Positions 25,679 to 37,556 of a stretch of DNA of 64,000 bases are shown here, one piece after another. The stretch's first letter is position 1. The number at the start of each line of letters is the position of its first letter. The notes beneath the pieces were generated by a model. It worked only from the letters and a program-made list of their open reading frames with translations. It was not told the origin of the DNA and did no database searches. Position numbers and translations under genes: made by a program. Source of the DNA: Halalkalibacter alkaliphilus (GTDB lineage: Bacteria > Bacillota > Bacilli > Bacillales > Bacillaceae_D); contig NZ_JAKRYL010000004.1 of the NCBI RefSeq assembly GCF_023555415.1, positions 62,001 through 126,000 on the forward strand, read 5' to 3'.

Positions 25679-26476
25679 ATGAAACAGAGAATTGTTACGG
25701 GAATAATAGGTGGAGCTGTTTTCGTTACGATGGTTTTGCTTGGTGGGTGGATTTTCTCCCTGTTTATTTCAATCTTAGCGTCGGTAGCTATGATTGAATT
25801 GTTGAGGATGAAAAGAATCGCTCCTATTTCGGTTATGGGGCTCATTAGTCTTTTATCGATGTGGTTACTACTAGTTCCGACAAACTGGTTTGAACAAGTT
25901 GTTCCGTCACATTTTACAAAAGTAGAAATTTTTATTTTTGTTATATTAGTTTTGCTTATGTTTACAGTTATAACGAAAAATACGTTTACATTTGATCAAG
26001 TTGGTTTTGTCATACTGTCATCTGTATATGTCGGTTTTGGCTTTCATTACTTAATTATGACAAGAGAAATACCGGATTATGGATTGTATCTTGTGTTTTT
26101 TGTTTTGCTTATCATTTGGACAACCGATTCAGGTGCTTATTTTGTTGGGCGTAAGTTTGGGAGAAATAAATTGTGGCCAGATATCAGTCCTAAGAAAACA
26201 ATTGAAGGGTCAGTAGGCGGCATAATAGCTGCTGTTATTATAGGATCTGCCTTTTATTTTTATTTTCCAATCTTCCCTAGTTATATTACGGCACTATTCG
26301 TAATTATTGTTGCTTCAGTATTCGGCCAATTGGGCGATTTAGTTGAATCTGCGTTAAAAAGGCATTATTCTGTAAAGGATTCAGGCAATGTTCTACCAGG
26401 ACATGGAGGGATTTTAGATCGGTTTGACAGTTTGATATATGTTATGCCAATCTTACACTTGCTTCAGCTAATCTAA
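25679..26476 (+). CDS. cdsA: Phosphatidate cytidylyltransferase CdsA
   Basis: CdsA makes CDP-diacylglycerol from phosphatidic acid and CTP, the branch point for membrane phospholipids. The 265-residue membrane protein has about eight hydrophobic helices and the C-terminal family signature SVFGQLGDLVESALKRHYSVKDSG followed by LPGHGGILDRFDS. It follows uppS by 14 bases, and is followed by dxr, the standard Bacillus order. Confidence 0.97.
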   Translation: MKQRIVTGIIGGAVFVTMVLLGGWIFSLFISILASVAMIELLRMKRIAPISVMGLISLLSMWLLLVPTNWFEQVVPSHFTKVEIFIFVILVLLMFTVITKNTFTFDQVGFVILSSVYVGFGFHYLIMTREIPDYGLYLVFFVLLIIWTTDSGAYFVGRKFGRNKLWPDISPKKTIEGSVGGIIAAVIIGSAFYFYFPIFPSYITALFVIIVASVFGQLGDLVESALKRHYSVKDSGNVLPGHGGILDRFDSLIYVMPILHLLQLI

Positions 26477-26518
26477 GAAAGAAAAAAGGGAAATGATTTT
26501 AAAATAGTAGGTGAAAAT

Positions 26519-27667
26519 GTGAAGCGTATAAGTTTGTTAGGGGCTACGGGTTCAATCGGAACACAAACATTAGATGTGATTCGTAAACATCCACAACATT
26601 TTTCATTAGAGTCGATGTCAGTGGGAAGAAATATAGATCTTGCGTTACAACAAGTTCATGAATTTGCTCCAGCACTTTTGTCAGTACAATCGAAGGAGGA
26701 TTATGATAAACTAATTCATAATGTTCCTCAAGAGACGAAGGTTGTTTATGGAACAGAAGGGTTGGTGGAAGTTGCAACGACACCAGACTCTGATATACTC
26801 GTTAATGCCGTTCTTGGCAGTGTGGGCTTGTCGCCGACACTTGCTGCCATTCAGGCAGGAAAGACAATAGCCATAGCTAATAAAGAAACATTGGTTACAG
26901 CAGGGCACATTGTTACTGATGCTGCGAGCCGCCATAATGTCTCACTGATTCCAGTGGATAGTGAGCACTCAGCAATTTTTCAAGCATTAAATGGAGAAAA
27001 TATTAATGAAGTAGATCGCTTAATATTAACAGCTTCTGGTGGGAGTTTCCGAGATAGATCACGTAATGAATTAAAAGGTGTTACTGTTTCGGAAGCTCTA
27101 AATCATCCTAATTGGTCAATGGGGGCAAAAATTACAATTGATTCAGCCACGATGATGAATAAAGGGTTAGAGGTTATTGAAGCGCACTGGCTATTTAATA
27201 TTCCATATGAGAAGATTGATGTTGTCTTACATAAAGAAAGTATTATTCATTCAATGGTTGAGTACATAGATGGAAGCGTGATTGCCCAACTAGGAACTCC
27301 CGATATGCGTGTACCTATTCAATATGCGTTAACATACCCAGAACGGTTTGATTCTATATCAAATGAACGACTACACCTCTGGGAAATCGGTTCTTTACAT
27401 TTCAAAAAGTTAGATATGGATAGATTTCGCTGTATGAGGTTTGCATATGAAGCAGGGAAGGCTGGGGGAACGATGCCAACGGTCTTAAATGCTGCAAATG
27501 AGGTAGCTGTTGCATGCTTTTTAGAGGGACGTATATCTTTCTTAGAAATTGAGCATGTAATTGAGAAAGCTCTTGAAGAACATACCGTAATTAACCAGCC
27601 CACATTAGAAGAAATAATAAAAGTTGATGCCGAGACGAGGGCGTTTATCCACTCTACCATCAAATAA
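26519..27667 (+). CDS. dxr: 1-deoxy-D-xylulose-5-phosphate reductoisomerase Dxr
   Basis: Dxr catalyses the NADPH-dependent committed step of the MEP isoprenoid pathway, which feeds UppS. The 382-residue protein has the dinucleotide motif [10 protein letters not shown] (residues 7-16), NKETLVTAG, the metal-binding [11 protein letters not shown] and the flexible-loop/substrate region [10 protein letters not shown] and [21 protein letters not shown]. It starts with GTG at 26519 after a weak AGTAGGTGA. Neighbours in lipid-carrier synthesis are functionally coherent. Confidence 0.97.
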   Translation: MKRISLLGATGSIGTQTLDVIRKHPQHFSLESMSVGRNIDLALQQVHEFAPALLSVQSKEDYDKLIHNVPQETKVVYGTEGLVEVATTPDSDILVNAVLGSVGLSPTLAAIQAGKTIAIANKETLVTAGHIVTDAASRHNVSLIPVDSEHSAIFQALNGENINEVDRLILTASGGSFRDRSRNELKGVTVSEALNHPNWSMGAKITIDSATMMNKGLEVIEAHWLFNIPYEKIDVVLHKESIIHSMVEYIDGSVIAQLGTPDMRVPIQYALTYPERFDSISNERLHLWEIGSLHFKKLDMDRFRCMRFAYEAGKAGGTMPTVLNAANEVAVACFLEGRISFLEIEHVIEKALEEHTVINQPTLEEIIKVDAETRAFIHSTIK

Positions 27668-27687
27668 GAAAGGTGGACGATTAACTG

Positions 27688-28944
27688 ATGAATACGTTAA
27701 TATCAGTCATAATTATTTTTGGACTACTTGTTTTCATTCACGAATGGGGGCATTTATACTTTGCCAAACGGGCGGGTATTTTATGTCGGGAGTTTGCTAT
27801 TGGGTTTGGACCTAAGATTTTTTCTTTTAAACGTAATGAAACAGTGTATACCATTCGTCTGCTGCCTATAGGTGGCTTTGTTCGAATGGCTGGCGAAGAT
27901 CCTGAAATGATTGATATTAAGCCAGGTTATGAAATAGGTCTTGTTTTTAATGCTGCAAGAAAAGTTAGTAAAATAATTGTTAATAACAAGTCTAAACATC
28001 CTGAAGCACTTGTCGTACAGGTAGAAAAAATAGATTTAGAACATAAGCTTATTATAGAGGCATATAACGACGAAGGGGAAAGAATTCAATATCAAGTTGA
28101 TGAACAAGCAGCACTTGTGCAAGATGAACAAGAGACACAAATTGCTCCTTGGCATCGTCAATTTGGATCTAAAACAGTAGGTCAACGTGCATTAGCTATT
28201 TTCGCTGGGCCAATGATGAATTTCATTTTAGCTGTAGCTATTTTGATTGCCTTTGCATTGTTCCAAGGGATGCCTGTAGATGAAGCACGTATTGGTGACG
28301 TCACGCCAGATAGTGCAGCTCTTGAAGCTGGCTTACAAGAAGGAGATCAGGTTTTAGCGATAGAGGGTCAACCAATTGATAATTGGGAAGAGATGACAGC
28401 TATTATTCAGCAACATCCGAATGAGTCCATTGTTTTTGAAGTAGAACGTAATGGTCAATCGCTAACAATTCCCGTAACACCTGATGAAAGAGTGGGACAA
28501 TTTGGTGATCCAGAAGGGTTTGTTGGTATTGCTAGGCCAACTGAATTTTCGTTAATGGGTTCGATTGTTTTCGGGTTTACGCAAACGTATATGTTTATGA
28601 CGATGATTTTTGAAGTACTTGGCATGATCGTAACTGGGAACTTTTCATTAGATTATGTAGCCGGTCCTGTTGGCATATACAATTACACAGGGGAAGCTGC
28701 GGCGATGGGGATCTTTGTGTTAATGCAATGGGCAGCTGCACTAAGTGTTAACTTAGGAATTATTAATTTACTCCCTATACCTGCAATGGACGGTGGACGT
28801 CTAATCTTTATTGGGCTTGAAGCAATAAGAGGAAAGCCGATGGATCCACAAAAAGAAGGACTAGTTCACTTTATTGGATTTGCTTTACTCATGCTATTAA
28901 TGATTGTTGTAACATGGAACGATATTAATAAATTTTTCATGTAA
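27688..28944 (+). CDS. rseP: Site-2 protease RseP (RasP)
   Basis: RasP is an intramembrane zinc metalloprotease that in Bacillus cleaves anti-sigma factor RsiW, FtsL and signal peptides. The 418-residue protein has the first membrane helix with HEWGH (H18, E19, H22), a PDZ domain (about residues 195-275, [20 protein letters not shown]), and the third zinc ligand in PIPAMDGGR (D368). Four transmembrane segments are evident. It lies between dxr and proS as in B. subtilis. All catalytic residues are intact. Confidence 0.96.
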   Translation: MNTLISVIIIFGLLVFIHEWGHLYFAKRAGILCREFAIGFGPKIFSFKRNETVYTIRLLPIGGFVRMAGEDPEMIDIKPGYEIGLVFNAARKVSKIIVNNKSKHPEALVVQVEKIDLEHKLIIEAYNDEGERIQYQVDEQAALVQDEQETQIAPWHRQFGSKTVGQRALAIFAGPMMNFILAVAILIAFALFQGMPVDEARIGDVTPDSAALEAGLQEGDQVLAIEGQPIDNWEEMTAIIQQHPNESIVFEVERNGQSLTIPVTPDERVGQFGDPEGFVGIARPTEFSLMGSIVFGFTQTYMFMTMIFEVLGMIVTGNFSLDYVAGPVGIYNYTGEAAAMGIFVLMQWAAALSVNLGIINLLPIPAMDGGRLIFIGLEAIRGKPMDPQKEGLVHFIGFALLMLLMIVVTWNDINKFFM

Positions 28945-28975
28945 GTGAAATGACAAGTGGGAAAGGACTTAAAAA

Positions 28976-30679
28976 ATGAGACAAAGGAATTATTTAACAC
29001 CTACATTACGGGATGTACCAGCTGATGCAGAAATAAAAAGCCATCAGCTTATGCTAAGATCAGGACTGATTCGCCAAACGGCTTCTGGAATATATTCATA
29101 CTTGCCTTTAGGGAAGAAAGTACTTAGGAAAGTTGAAGAAATCATTCGGAGTGAAATGGACGAAGCTGGGGGACAAGAAGTGCTTATGCCAGCTATTCAG
29201 CCTGCTGAACTGTGGGAAGAATCTGGTCGTTTAGGTGATTATGGCCCAGAACTTATGAGGTTGAAAGACCGACATGAGCGTGACTTCGTTCTTGGTGCGA
29301 CTCATGAAGAAGTTATTACAACTCTCGTTCGTGACGATGTGAAATCTTATAAAAAGCTTCCGATGAACTTATATCAAATACAAACGAAATATCGTGATGA
29401 AAGAAGACCGAGATTTGGTGTACTGCGTTCTCGTGAATTTATTATGAAGGATGCATATTCTTTTGATACATCACAAGAAGGGCTTGATAAAAGTTATCAA
29501 GATATGTATTCTGCTTACCAAAATATCTTCTCGCGTTGCGAGCTTGATTTTCGTGCGGTTGAGGCTGATTCTGGAGCAATTGGCGGTACGGACACTCATG
29601 AGTTTATGGTTCTTAGTGAAATTGGTGAAGACACGATTGCATATTCCAATCAATCAGATTTCGCAGCAAACATTGAAATTGCTCCTGTACACGTGAGGTA
29701 TGAGAAATCATCTACAGAGCCGTTAGAGCTTGAAAAGATTGATACACCGAATACGAAAACGATTACTGAACTTACATCGTTTTTAAATGTAAATTCAAGT
29801 GAGACAATAAAATCCCTTCTTTTCATTGTGAACGAAGAACCAGTGCTTGTTTTAGTACGTGGAGATCATGAAGTAAATGAGATCAAAGTAGGCAATGTCT
29901 TTGGAAAAGCAGCAGTAGAATTAGCTACTCCCGAACAAACAGCTAATATTTTAGGGTGCGAAACAGGATATATTGGGCCAATTGGAGTACCTAGTTCAGT
30001 GAAGATCATTGCTGATCACGCTATTGAATTTGTTACAAACGGTGTATGCGGTGCAAATGAGAAGGATAAGCACTTTAAACATGTTAATCCAGGTCGAGAT
30101 TTTCAAGTTACACAATATGAAGATCTACGCCTTATTCAAGAAGGGGATCCATCTCCTGATGGAAAAGGGACGATTCAATTTGCAAAGGGTATCGAAGTGG
30201 GCCATGTGTTTAAACTTGGTACAAAGTATAGCGAGGCTCTTGGCGCAACGTACTTAGATGAAAATGGCAAGACACAAACAATGATTATGGGTTGTTACGG
30301 TATCGGTGTATCTAGAACAGTGGCTGCTATTGTTGAACAACATCATGATGAGAATGGAATTGTATGGCCAGCCTCTGTTGCTCCATTTGATTTACATCTA
30401 GTTACGATAAATGTAAAAGATGAAGATCAAAAAAATCTTGGGGAAGAGCTATATCAAACATTAAAACAGGAACGCTATGATGTATTATTTGATGATCGCC
30501 CTGAACGAGCAGGGGTGAAATTTAAAGATTCTGATTTACTAGGTTTACCAATCCGAGTGGGTGTTGGTAAGAAAGCTTCTGAAGGGATTGTTGAGTTGAA
30601 AATAAGAAAGAGTGGGGAAATGATTGAAGTCCATGTCTCTGACTTACTTGAAACGTTAAAAAAGCTGCAAAGTAAGTAA
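28976..30679 (+). CDS. proS: Prolyl-tRNA synthetase (bacterial type with editing insertion)
   Basis: ProRS charges tRNA-Pro. The 567-residue class II enzyme has motif 2 ([21 protein letters not shown]), an insertion editing domain (about residues 235-395) that removes mischarged alanine, motif 3 ([17 protein letters not shown]) and the C-terminal anticodon-binding domain ([21 protein letters not shown]). Motif 1 lies in the N-terminal part. AAAGGACTT precedes the ATG. A hairpin follows before polC. No T-box leader is visible in the 31-base gap after rseP. Confidence 0.97.
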   Translation: MRQRNYLTPTLRDVPADAEIKSHQLMLRSGLIRQTASGIYSYLPLGKKVLRKVEEIIRSEMDEAGGQEVLMPAIQPAELWEESGRLGDYGPELMRLKDRHERDFVLGATHEEVITTLVRDDVKSYKKLPMNLYQIQTKYRDERRPRFGVLRSREFIMKDAYSFDTSQEGLDKSYQDMYSAYQNIFSRCELDFRAVEADSGAIGGTDTHEFMVLSEIGEDTIAYSNQSDFAANIEIAPVHVRYEKSSTEPLELEKIDTPNTKTITELTSFLNVNSSETIKSLLFIVNEEPVLVLVRGDHEVNEIKVGNVFGKAAVELATPEQTANILGCETGYIGPIGVPSSVKIIADHAIEFVTNGVCGANEKDKHFKHVNPGRDFQVTQYEDLRLIQEGDPSPDGKGTIQFAKGIEVGHVFKLGTKYSEALGATYLDENGKTQTMIMGCYGIGVSRTVAAIVEQHHDENGIVWPASVAPFDLHLVTINVKDEDQKNLGEELYQTLKQERYDVLFDDRPERAGVKFKDSDLLGLPIRVGVGKKASEGIVELKIRKSGEMIEVHVSDLLETLKKLQSK

Positions 30680-30704
30680 CCTACTGTTATATATTTATGT
30701 TAAA

Positions 30705-30738
30705 ATGGTATCTCATGTCAATGAGGTACCATCTCTTT
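30705..30738 (+). terminator. Hairpin terminator between proS and polC
   Basis: A 12-bp stem, ATGGTATCTCAT at 30705-30716 with ATGAGGTACCAT at 30721-30732 (one G-U), 4-base loop, then CTCTTTT. The T tract is weak, so readthrough into polC is possible. Confidence 0.6.
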
Positions 30739-30799
30739 TCATGTAGAAAAAATCAAATTAAAATAGAGATAAGATATAAAGAGCGGGGAGGTTGTTTGG

Positions 30800-33700
30800 A
30801 TGTCACAAGATGAACAAATACGTAAGGAACGACTTCAGTTACTTCTCCAACAATTACAAATGCCCGACCAATTAGTTAATACACATTTTAAAGAGGCCCT
30901 AATTAGAAAGTTAGTGATCTCGAAGGAAAAAAGAGCGTGGCATTTTCATATTGAAGTACCTGTTGTAGTACCAGCTCAAGTTTATGAATTATTTGCTGAG
31001 AGATTAAAAGTAACGTTTGAACATATAGCCGCTGCTACTTTTACATTTCATTACCAACGCCTTCAATTGGAGGAGCCCGAGTGGATTGATTATTGGCCGC
31101 TAATCATTTCAAAATTATCTCAAATCTCGGAAGGGATTCGTGAATTATTGAAAAAGCAAACACCAAAGTATGATGGGAAAAGGCTTGTTATTCAAGTGCG
31201 GAATGAGACAGAAGCTGTTGCATTAAAAAGAAAACTATCCGAGCCCTTTCAAACAACACTTGCTCAACTTAGTTTACCGCCTGTCAATATTGATACGCAT
31301 ATTCATGAATCAAAACAAGAGTTTGAGAAGTTTGTTGAGCAGCGAGAGCAAGAAGATCATTCAAAAGTGGTCGAAGCAATTTTAGAGAAGAAGAAAAACG
31401 AACAGCAAGCTGAAAAAGAGCTTAGTGGAAAGCCGTTAGTCATTGGTTATCCTATTAAAGACGAGCCTATGCCACTAGAGGCAATTATAGATGAGGAACG
31501 ACGAGTCACTGTACAGGGTTACGTATTTGATGCAGAAACTAGGGAGCTAAGAAGTGGACGAACGTTATTAACCTTTAAAATTACTGATTACACAGATTCG
31601 ATCCTTGTTAAAATGTTTTCAAGAGACAAGGAAGATGTCCCGCTTCTACAAGCTATTAAAAAAGGCATGTGGGTAAAAGTACGTGGTGGTATTCAAAATG
31701 ATACATTTGTACGTGATTTAGTGATGATCGGAAATGATGTAAACCAACTAAATCCTGTTGAACGAATCGACTCTGCAGCAGAGGATGAGAAACGAGTTGA
31801 ACTTCATTTGCATACAACGATGAGTCAAATGGACGGCATTGTTTCTGCAGGAAGATATGTAGAACAAGCGGCTAAATGGGGTCACCCGGCCGTCGCTATT
31901 ACGGATCATGGGGTTGTACAATCTTTTCCAGAAGCTTATTCATCGGGGAAAAAGCACGGAATTAAAGTATTGTATGGTATCGAAGCGAATTTGGTAGATG
32001 ATGGTGTACCAATTGCCTATAACGAAGCTCACCGTTTATTAATGGAAGATGAATACATTGTATTTGATGTTGAAACGACAGGCTTATCAGCTGTTTATAA
32101 CACGATTATTGAACTTGCTGCTGTCAAAATTAAAGGCGGGGAAATCATTGACAGGTTTGAATCTTTCGCAGATCCACACGAACCGTTAACGAATACAATT
32201 ATTGAACTAACTGGAATCACAGACGATATGGTTAAAGGTCAGCCAGAAGTTGCTGATGTTCTTCGTGATTTTAAAGAATTTGTCGGTGATGGAATTTTAG
32301 TTGCTCATAATGCTAGTTTTGATATGGGCTTTCTAAACGTCGGTTATCAGAAAATTGGTCTAGGCGAAGCGATGAATCCAGTTATTGATACGTTAGAATT
32401 AGGTCGTTTTCTATACCCAGAGCTGAAAAATCATCGACTTAATACGCTCTGTAAAAAGTTTGATATTGAACTCGTCAGCCATCACCGAGCCATTTATGAT
32501 GCTGAAGCAACGGGATATTTGTTATGGAAAATGGTGAAAGATGCCAATGAACGTGAGATAACGTATCATGATCAATTAAATGAACATATGGGACAAGGGA
32601 ATTTCCATCGTCAGCGCCCTGCTCATTGTACAATTTTAGCGCAAACGCAAGAAGGGTTGAAAAATCTTTATCAACTTGTGTCCATGTCGCACTTAGAGTA
32701 TTTCTTCCGGACACCTAGAATCCCAAGATCTCAGCTGCAAAAGCACCGTAATGGTTTGTTAATTGGTTCAGCCTGTGATAAAGGTGAGGTTTTTGAAGGA
32801 ATGATGCAAAAGTCAGCGGATGAGGTAGAAGAAATTGCCAAATTCTATGATTATATTGAAATTCAGCCTCTGGCGACGTATCAACATTTAATAGAGAAAG
32901 AGTTAGTAAAAAATGATGCGGCATTAGAGGAAATTGTCTCGAATATAGTTAAGCTTGGGGAAAAGTTAGACAAGCCAGTTGTTGCAACAGGCAATGCCCA
33001 TTATTTACACAAAGAAGATTATATTTACCGCAAAATATTAATTGCGTCACAAGGTGGAGCTAACCCTCTTAATAAACAAACATTGCCTGAAGTGCATTTC
33101 CGTACGACTGATGAAATGTTAGAAGCTTTTGCTTTTTTAGGTAACGAGAAGGCGAAAGAAGTCGTCGTCACAAATACGCAAAAGGTTGCCAATTTAATCG
33201 AAGAAATTCAACCGATTCCAGATGATTTATATACGCCTAAGATTGAAGGGGCGGATGATGAGATTAGGGAAATGAGTTATAGCATGGCAAAAAGTATCTA
33301 TGGAGAAGATTTGCCAGAAATTGTAGAAGCTCGAATTGAGAAAGAGCTTAAGAGCATTATTGGTCATGGGTTTGCAGTTATTTATTTAATTTCACACAAA
33401 CTTGTTAAAAAGTCATTAATTGATGGCTATTTAGTAGGTTCTCGGGGGTCAGTAGGTTCTTCATTAGTCGCTACATTAACTGAAATTACGGAGGTTAACC
33501 CACTCCCACCGCATTACGTGTGTCCTAACTGCCACCACTCTCATTTCTTTGATGATGGGTCTGTCGGTTCAGGATTCGACTTGCCTGATAAAGATTGCCC
33601 TGAATGTGGAACAGCTTATATAAAAGATGGACAAGATATCCCGTTTGAAACGTTTTTAGGCTTCAAAGGAGATAAGGTTCCCGATATCGATTTGAATTTC

Positions 33701-35101
33701 TCTGGGGAATATCAGCCACGTGCCCACCATTATACAAAGGAATTATTCGGTGAAGAGTACGTATATCGTGCAGGGACAATTGGTACCGTTGCTGAGAAAA
33801 CAGCCTACGGTTATGTCAAAGGGTATCAAGGTGACCATGACCTTCATATGAGAGGGGCTGAAATTGATCGTCTCGTTTCGGGCTGTACAGGAGTAAAGCG
33901 AACGACGGGACAACATCCTGGTGGGATTATTGTTGTTCCTGATTATATGGACATACATGATTTTTCCCCAATCCAGTTTCCTGCAGATGATAAGAATTCA
34001 GAGTGGAAGACAACGCATTTTGATTTCCATTCGATTCACGATAATTTATTAAAACTAGATATCCTTGGTCACGATGACCCGACAGTTATCCGTATGCTTC
34101 AAGATCTAAGTGGAATTGACCCGAAAACCATTCCAACTGATGATCCTGAAGTAATGAAGATCTTTAGCGGTCCAGATGTATTAGGAGTAACAGAAGAACA
34201 AATCATGTGTAAGACAGGGACACTTGGTATCCCTGAGTTTGGTACAAGGTTTGTTCGTCAAATGCTTGAGGAAACAAAACCAAGTACATTTTCTGAACTA
34301 GTTCAGATTTCTGGTTTATCTCATGGTACGGATGTTTGGTTGAATAATGCGAATGAACTTATTTATAATGGCACGTGTGAATTAAAAGACGTGATTGGCT
34401 GTCGTGACGATATAATGGTTTACTTGATATACAAGGGACTTGAGCCTTCTTTAGCTTTTAAAATAATGGAGTTTGTTCGAAAAGGGAAAGGTCTTCAACC
34501 AGAGTGGATTGATGAAATGAAAAAGCATGAAGTTCCTGATTGGTACATCGGTTCATGCTTAAAAATAAAATATATGTTCCCGAAAGCCCATGCGGCAGCT
34601 TACGTTTTAATGGCTGTTCGAATTGCGTATTTTAAAGTTCATCACCCTATTTTGTATTATGCTTCTTATTTTACTGTACGTGCTGATGATTTTGATTTAG
34701 ATACAATGATTAAAGGACCAGCTGCTATAAAAGCAAAAGTACAAGAAATTAATGCAAAAGGATTGGATGCTTCTCCTAAAGAGAAATCTGTACTCACCGT
34801 TCTTGAACTTGCGTTAGAAATGTGTGAAAGAGGATTTTCATTCCAAAAAGTTGATTTGTATCGTTCTAGTGCAACGGAGTTTATTGTGGAGGAAAATTCT
34901 CTCTTGCCTCCATTTAATGCAATGACTGGTGTGGGGACAAATGCTGCACTTAATATTGTAAAAGCAAGAGGGAATGGAGAATTCCTTTCAAAAGAAGATC
35001 TGCAGCAACGAAGTAAGTTAACAAAGACGGTATTAGAACATTTAGATGAGCATGGATGTTTAGAGGGAATGCCTGATTCCAATCAGCTTTCTCTGTTCTA
35101 G
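30800..35101 (+). CDS. polC: DNA polymerase III alpha subunit, Gram-positive type PolC
   Basis: PolC is the replicative leading-strand polymerase of low-GC Firmicutes with built-in 3'-5' proofreading. The 1433-residue protein shows, in order, an N-terminal domain, an OB fold (about residues 235-320, [16 protein letters not shown]), a PHP domain beginning [13 protein letters not shown] (H336, H338) that is interrupted by the DEDD exonuclease (FDVETTGL, D423 and E425), a zinc finger (CPNCHH to DCPECG, about 908-935), the polymerase palm aspartates D962 and D964 ([11 protein letters not shown]), and C-terminal HhH region ([12 protein letters not shown]). The ATG follows CGGGGAGG. Length and all catalytic residues are normal. 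Confidence 0.98.
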   Translation: MSQDEQIRKERLQLLLQQLQMPDQLVNTHFKEALIRKLVISKEKRAWHFHIEVPVVVPAQVYELFAERLKVTFEHIAAATFTFHYQRLQLEEPEWIDYWPLIISKLSQISEGIRELLKKQTPKYDGKRLVIQVRNETEAVALKRKLSEPFQTTLAQLSLPPVNIDTHIHESKQEFEKFVEQREQEDHSKVVEAILEKKKNEQQAEKELSGKPLVIGYPIKDEPMPLEAIIDEERRVTVQGYVFDAETRELRSGRTLLTFKITDYTDSILVKMFSRDKEDVPLLQAIKKGMWVKVRGGIQNDTFVRDLVMIGNDVNQLNPVERIDSAAEDEKRVELHLHTTMSQMDGIVSAGRYVEQAAKWGHPAVAITDHGVVQSFPEAYSSGKKHGIKVLYGIEANLVDDGVPIAYNEAHRLLMEDEYIVFDVETTGLSAVYNTIIELAAVKIKGGEIIDRFESFADPHEPLTNTIIELTGITDDMVKGQPEVADVLRDFKEFVGDGILVAHNASFDMGFLNVGYQKIGLGEAMNPVIDTLELGRFLYPELKNHRLNTLCKKFDIELVSHHRAIYDAEATGYLLWKMVKDANEREITYHDQLNEHMGQGNFHRQRPAHCTILAQTQEGLKNLYQLVSMSHLEYFFRTPRIPRSQLQKHRNGLLIGSACDKGEVFEGMMQKSADEVEEIAKFYDYIEIQPLATYQHLIEKELVKNDAALEEIVSNIVKLGEKLDKPVVATGNAHYLHKEDYIYRKILIASQGGANPLNKQTLPEVHFRTTDEMLEAFAFLGNEKAKEVVVTNTQKVANLIEEIQPIPDDLYTPKIEGADDEIREMSYSMAKSIYGEDLPEIVEARIEKELKSIIGHGFAVIYLISHKLVKKSLIDGYLVGSRGSVGSSLVATLTEITEVNPLPPHYVCPNCHHSHFFDDGSVGSGFDLPDKDCPECGTAYIKDGQDIPFETFLGFKGDKVPDIDLNFSGEYQPRAHHYTKELFGEEYVYRAGTIGTVAEKTAYGYVKGYQGDHDLHMRGAEIDRLVSGCTGVKRTTGQHPGGIIVVPDYMDIHDFSPIQFPADDKNSEWKTTHFDFHSIHDNLLKLDILGHDDPTVIRMLQDLSGIDPKTIPTDDPEVMKIFSGPDVLGVTEEQIMCKTGTLGIPEFGTRFVRQMLEETKPSTFSELVQISGLSHGTDVWLNNANELIYNGTCELKDVIGCRDDIMVYLIYKGLEPSLAFKIMEFVRKGKGLQPEWIDEMKKHEVPDWYIGSCLKIKYMFPKAHAAAYVLMAVRIAYFKVHHPILYYASYFTVRADDFDLDTMIKGPAAIKAKVQEINAKGLDASPKEKSVLTVLELALEMCERGFSFQKVDLYRSSATEFIVEENSLLPPFNAMTGVGTNAALNIVKARGNGEFLSKEDLQQRSKLTKTVLEHLDEHGCLEGMPDSNQLSLF

Positions 35102-35116
35102 TCCGCTCCAGTTCTG

Positions 35117-35145
35117 TTGCAATGCGTAGTATAGTATGGTATTGT
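35117..35145 (+). promoter_or_regulatory. Candidate sigma-A promoter of the rimP-nusA-infB operon
   Basis: TTGCAA at 35117-35122 and TATTGT at 35140-35145 are 17 bases apart. The -10 is imperfect. Transcription from here would include the hairpin at 35178 in the operon leader. Confidence 0.4.
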
Positions 35146-35177
35146 GTTATATGGTAATACTTAGAATATGTTACGCA

Positions 35178-35212
35178 AAAGAGTGGGGAAACCCACTCTT
35201 TCGTTGTTCGAT
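35178..35212 (+). terminator. Leader hairpin before rimP, candidate NusA-dependent terminator
   Basis: AAAGAGTGGG at 35178-35187 pairs perfectly with CCCACTCTTT at 35192-35201 around a GAAA loop, followed by an interrupted T tract (CGTTGTTCGATCT). It may end polC transcripts or act as an attenuator in the nusA operon leader. In B. subtilis a NusA-dependent leader terminator autoregulates this operon. Confidence 0.6.
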
Positions 35213-35318
35213 CTACTTTTTTCTAGTAAAACAAGCGGCGTAACTGAAGATACTATTAATAATCATTATTCGGTTCGCTATCCATACATGAAATAGTAGA
35301 ACAGCGAGGAGGGTACAG

Positions 35319-35789
35319 ATGAGTAAGAAAGTCACTGAAATCACAAGTGAATTAGTAACGCCCATTTTAGATGAGCTTAACTTAGAACTTGTAGAGGTAG
35401 AATTTAAAAAAGAAGGACCGAATTGGTTTTTACGAATTTTTATTGACTCAGATACAGGAGTAGACCTTGAAGACTGTGGTGTTGTAAGTGAAAAGCTGAG
35501 TGAAAAACTTGATGAGCTTGATCCAATTCAACAAGCTTATTTTCTTGAAGTATCATCACCAGGAGCAGAGAGGCCTTTAAAAAAGGAAAAAGATATAACG
35601 AAAGCCATTGGAAAAAATGTCCACGTCACAACATATGAACCAGTTGACGGGGAAAAGACTTTCGAAGGTAAACTTGTTAATTTTAATGGTGAAAATTTAG
35701 AAATTGAAGTGAAAATAAAAACTCGTAAAAAAGTGTTTACTGTCCCATACGCGAAAGTAGCAAACGCAAGATTAGCCATTATTTTCTAA
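35319..35789 (+). CDS. rimP: Ribosome maturation factor RimP
   Basis: RimP helps late assembly of the 30S subunit. The 156-residue product has the N-terminal alpha/beta domain ([22 protein letters not shown]), the signature [17 protein letters not shown] and [14 protein letters not shown], then an SH3-like C-terminal domain. GCGAGGAGGG precedes the ATG. It begins the nusA operon, in the standard order rimP-nusA. Confidence 0.96.
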   Translation: MSKKVTEITSELVTPILDELNLELVEVEFKKEGPNWFLRIFIDSDTGVDLEDCGVVSEKLSEKLDELDPIQQAYFLEVSSPGAERPLKKEKDITKAIGKNVHVTTYEPVDGEKTFEGKLVNFNGENLEIEVKIKTRKKVFTVPYAKVANARLAIIF

Positions 35790-35828
35790 AAAGCTTATCT
35801 TGACCATTGAAAGGGGGAAATAGAATCC

Positions 35829-36950
35829 ATGAACAGTGATTTTATGGATGCATTGGCAACGTTAGAAAGAGAAAAAGGAATTAAAAAAGAAGTAATCATT
35901 GAGGCAATTGAAGCTGCACTTATCTCAGGATACAAACGTAACTTTAACCAAGTTCAAAATGTGCGAGTCGATGTCAACCGAGACAACGGAAGGATTCGAG
36001 TTTTTGCAAGGAAGACAGTTGTTGAAGAAGTATTTGATGCACGTCTTGAAATCTCCCTTGATGAAGCTCAAAAACTAAACCCAAGCTATGAAGTGGATGA
36101 TGTAGTGGAAATTGAGGTCACGCCAAAAGATTTTGGGCGTATCGCTGCTCAAACGGCGAAACAAGTAGTGACACAACGTGTTCGCGAAGCGGAAAGAGGC
36201 ATTATTTATTCCGATTTTATCGATCGTGAAGAGGATATAATGACAGGGATTGTACAAAGACAAGATCACCGCTTTATTTATGTTGACCTTGGAAAAGTGG
36301 AAGCTCTTCTACCTTTGAGTGAACAAATGCCAAATGAAAGCTACAAACATAATGATCGTATAAAAGCGTACATTACTAAAGTCGAAAAAACAACAAAGGG
36401 CCCACAAATCTTAATTTCACGTACTCATCCTGGTCTTTTAAAGAGATTATTTGAACTCGAAGTACCTGAAATTTATGACGGTACAGTTGAAATTAAATCA
36501 GTATCTCGAGAAGCAGGTGACCGTTCGAAGATTGCCGTTCATGTTGACAATCCTGAAGTTGATCCTGTAGGAGCATGTGTAGGTCCTAGAGGGCAAAGAG
36601 TTCAAACGATTGTTAATGAGTTAAAAGGTGAAAAAATTGATATCGTACGTTGGTCAGAAGACCCAGTCGAGTATGTAGCAAACGCTCTTAGCCCATCAAA
36701 AGTCTTAAAAGTAAACGTAAATGAAGAAGAGAAAATGACTCAAGTCATCGTACCTGATTACCAGCTATCTCTTGCAATTGGAAAACGTGGACAAAATGCA
36801 AGGCTGGCAGCAAAACTTACAGGGTGGAAAATTGACATTAAAAGTGAGTCGGATGCTAGGGAGCTTGGCCTACTAGATGATGAGGAAGAACTTGTTCCTG
36901 TAGGCAATGAAGAGGATGTATTTGTTCCAGAGATGGACGAACAAGAATAA
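35829..36950 (+). CDS. nusA: Transcription termination/antitermination factor NusA
   Basis: NusA binds RNA polymerase and modulates pausing and intrinsic termination. The 373-residue protein has an N-terminal polymerase-binding domain (1-130), an S1 domain (about 135-200, [20 protein letters not shown]), and two KH domains ([19 protein letters not shown] and [19 protein letters not shown]). It lacks the C-terminal acidic repeats of E. coli NusA, as expected for Bacillus. GAAAGGGGGAAA precedes the ATG. Confidence 0.97.
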   Translation: MNSDFMDALATLEREKGIKKEVIIEAIEAALISGYKRNFNQVQNVRVDVNRDNGRIRVFARKTVVEEVFDARLEISLDEAQKLNPSYEVDDVVEIEVTPKDFGRIAAQTAKQVVTQRVREAERGIIYSDFIDREEDIMTGIVQRQDHRFIYVDLGKVEALLPLSEQMPNESYKHNDRIKAYITKVEKTTKGPQILISRTHPGLLKRLFELEVPEIYDGTVEIKSVSREAGDRSKIAVHVDNPEVDPVGACVGPRGQRVQTIVNELKGEKIDIVRWSEDPVEYVANALSPSKVLKVNVNEEEKMTQVIVPDYQLSLAIGKRGQNARLAAKLTGWKIDIKSESDARELGLLDDEEELVPVGNEEDVFVPEMDEQE

Positions 36951-36967
36951 AGAAGGAGATGGAGCCG

Positions 36968-37240
36968 GTGAAACAACGTAAAGTTCCTCTTCGAAAATGC
37001 ATTGTGACAAATGAAATGAAGCCAAAACAAGAGTTAATTCGTATTGTTCGCTCTCCAGAAGGTGACGTATCCGTCGATGTAACAGGTAAAAAGAGCGGAC
37101 GTGGGGCTTATATTAGCAATAACGATGAAAGTTTTGAATTAGCTAAGAAAAAAGATGTACTATCACGGCATTTACAAGTTAAGGTTGATCCTGAAATTTA
37201 TGATGAACTCCATGAAGCAAGTAAAAGGAATCGTAAATGA
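36968..37240 (+). CDS. ylxR: YlxR/RnpM family RNA-binding protein
   Basis: A 90-residue YlxR-fold protein with the family signature [20 protein letters not shown] and the later [11 protein letters not shown] loop. B. subtilis YlxR (RnpM) has been described as a modulator that binds RNase P RNA. The GTG at 36968 is nine bases after AAGGAG (36953-36958); the ATG at 36959 abuts that Shine-Dalgarno and is less likely. It overlaps ylxQ by four bases, and both are between nusA and infB, their invariant location. Confidence 0.9.
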   Translation: MKQRKVPLRKCIVTNEMKPKQELIRIVRSPEGDVSVDVTGKKSGRGAYISNNDESFELAKKKDVLSRHLQVKVDPEIYDELHEASKRNRK

Positions 37241-37539
37241 TGGAGAAATGGATATCATTACTAGGATTAGCAGCGCGAGCAAGGAAGCTTGTTACTGGGG
37301 AAGAGCTCGTAATAAAAGAAGTGAGAAGAAAAACTGTAAGGTTAGTCATTTTATCTTCCGATGCTGCAGAACAAACAAAGAAAAAGGTATTGGACAAATG
37401 CGGCCATTACAACATTCCGGTACGGATAACGTCTGATCGCGCAACGCTTGGGCAAGCTATCGGAAAAGCGGAGAGAGTCGTCATTGGAGTAATGGATGAT
37501 GGATTTGCAAAAAAGATGACCGCATTACTCGACCAATGA
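37237..37539 (+). CDS. ylxQ: YlxQ, L7Ae-family RNA-binding protein
   Basis: A 100-residue member of the L7Ae/L30e family that binds kink-turn type RNAs. Visible blocks are [18 protein letters not shown] and [19 protein letters not shown], the second matching the L7Ae RNA-contact region. The precise role in Bacillus is not settled. It begins with two tandem ATG codons, the first overlapping the ylxR stop. The infB Shine-Dalgarno lies just after its stop. Confidence 0.9.
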   Translation: MMEKWISLLGLAARARKLVTGEELVIKEVRRKTVRLVILSSDAAEQTKKKVLDKCGHYNIPVRITSDRATLGQAIGKAERVVIGVMDDGFAKKMTALLDQ

Positions 37540-37556
37540 TTTTTGGAGGTAAGTAT

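Noticed and set aside
34666-35082. Minus-strand ORF of 138 codons antisense to the polC 3' end
   Set aside because: Lies wholly within the conserved C terminus of PolC; composition is that of an antisense frame and no promoter is seen.
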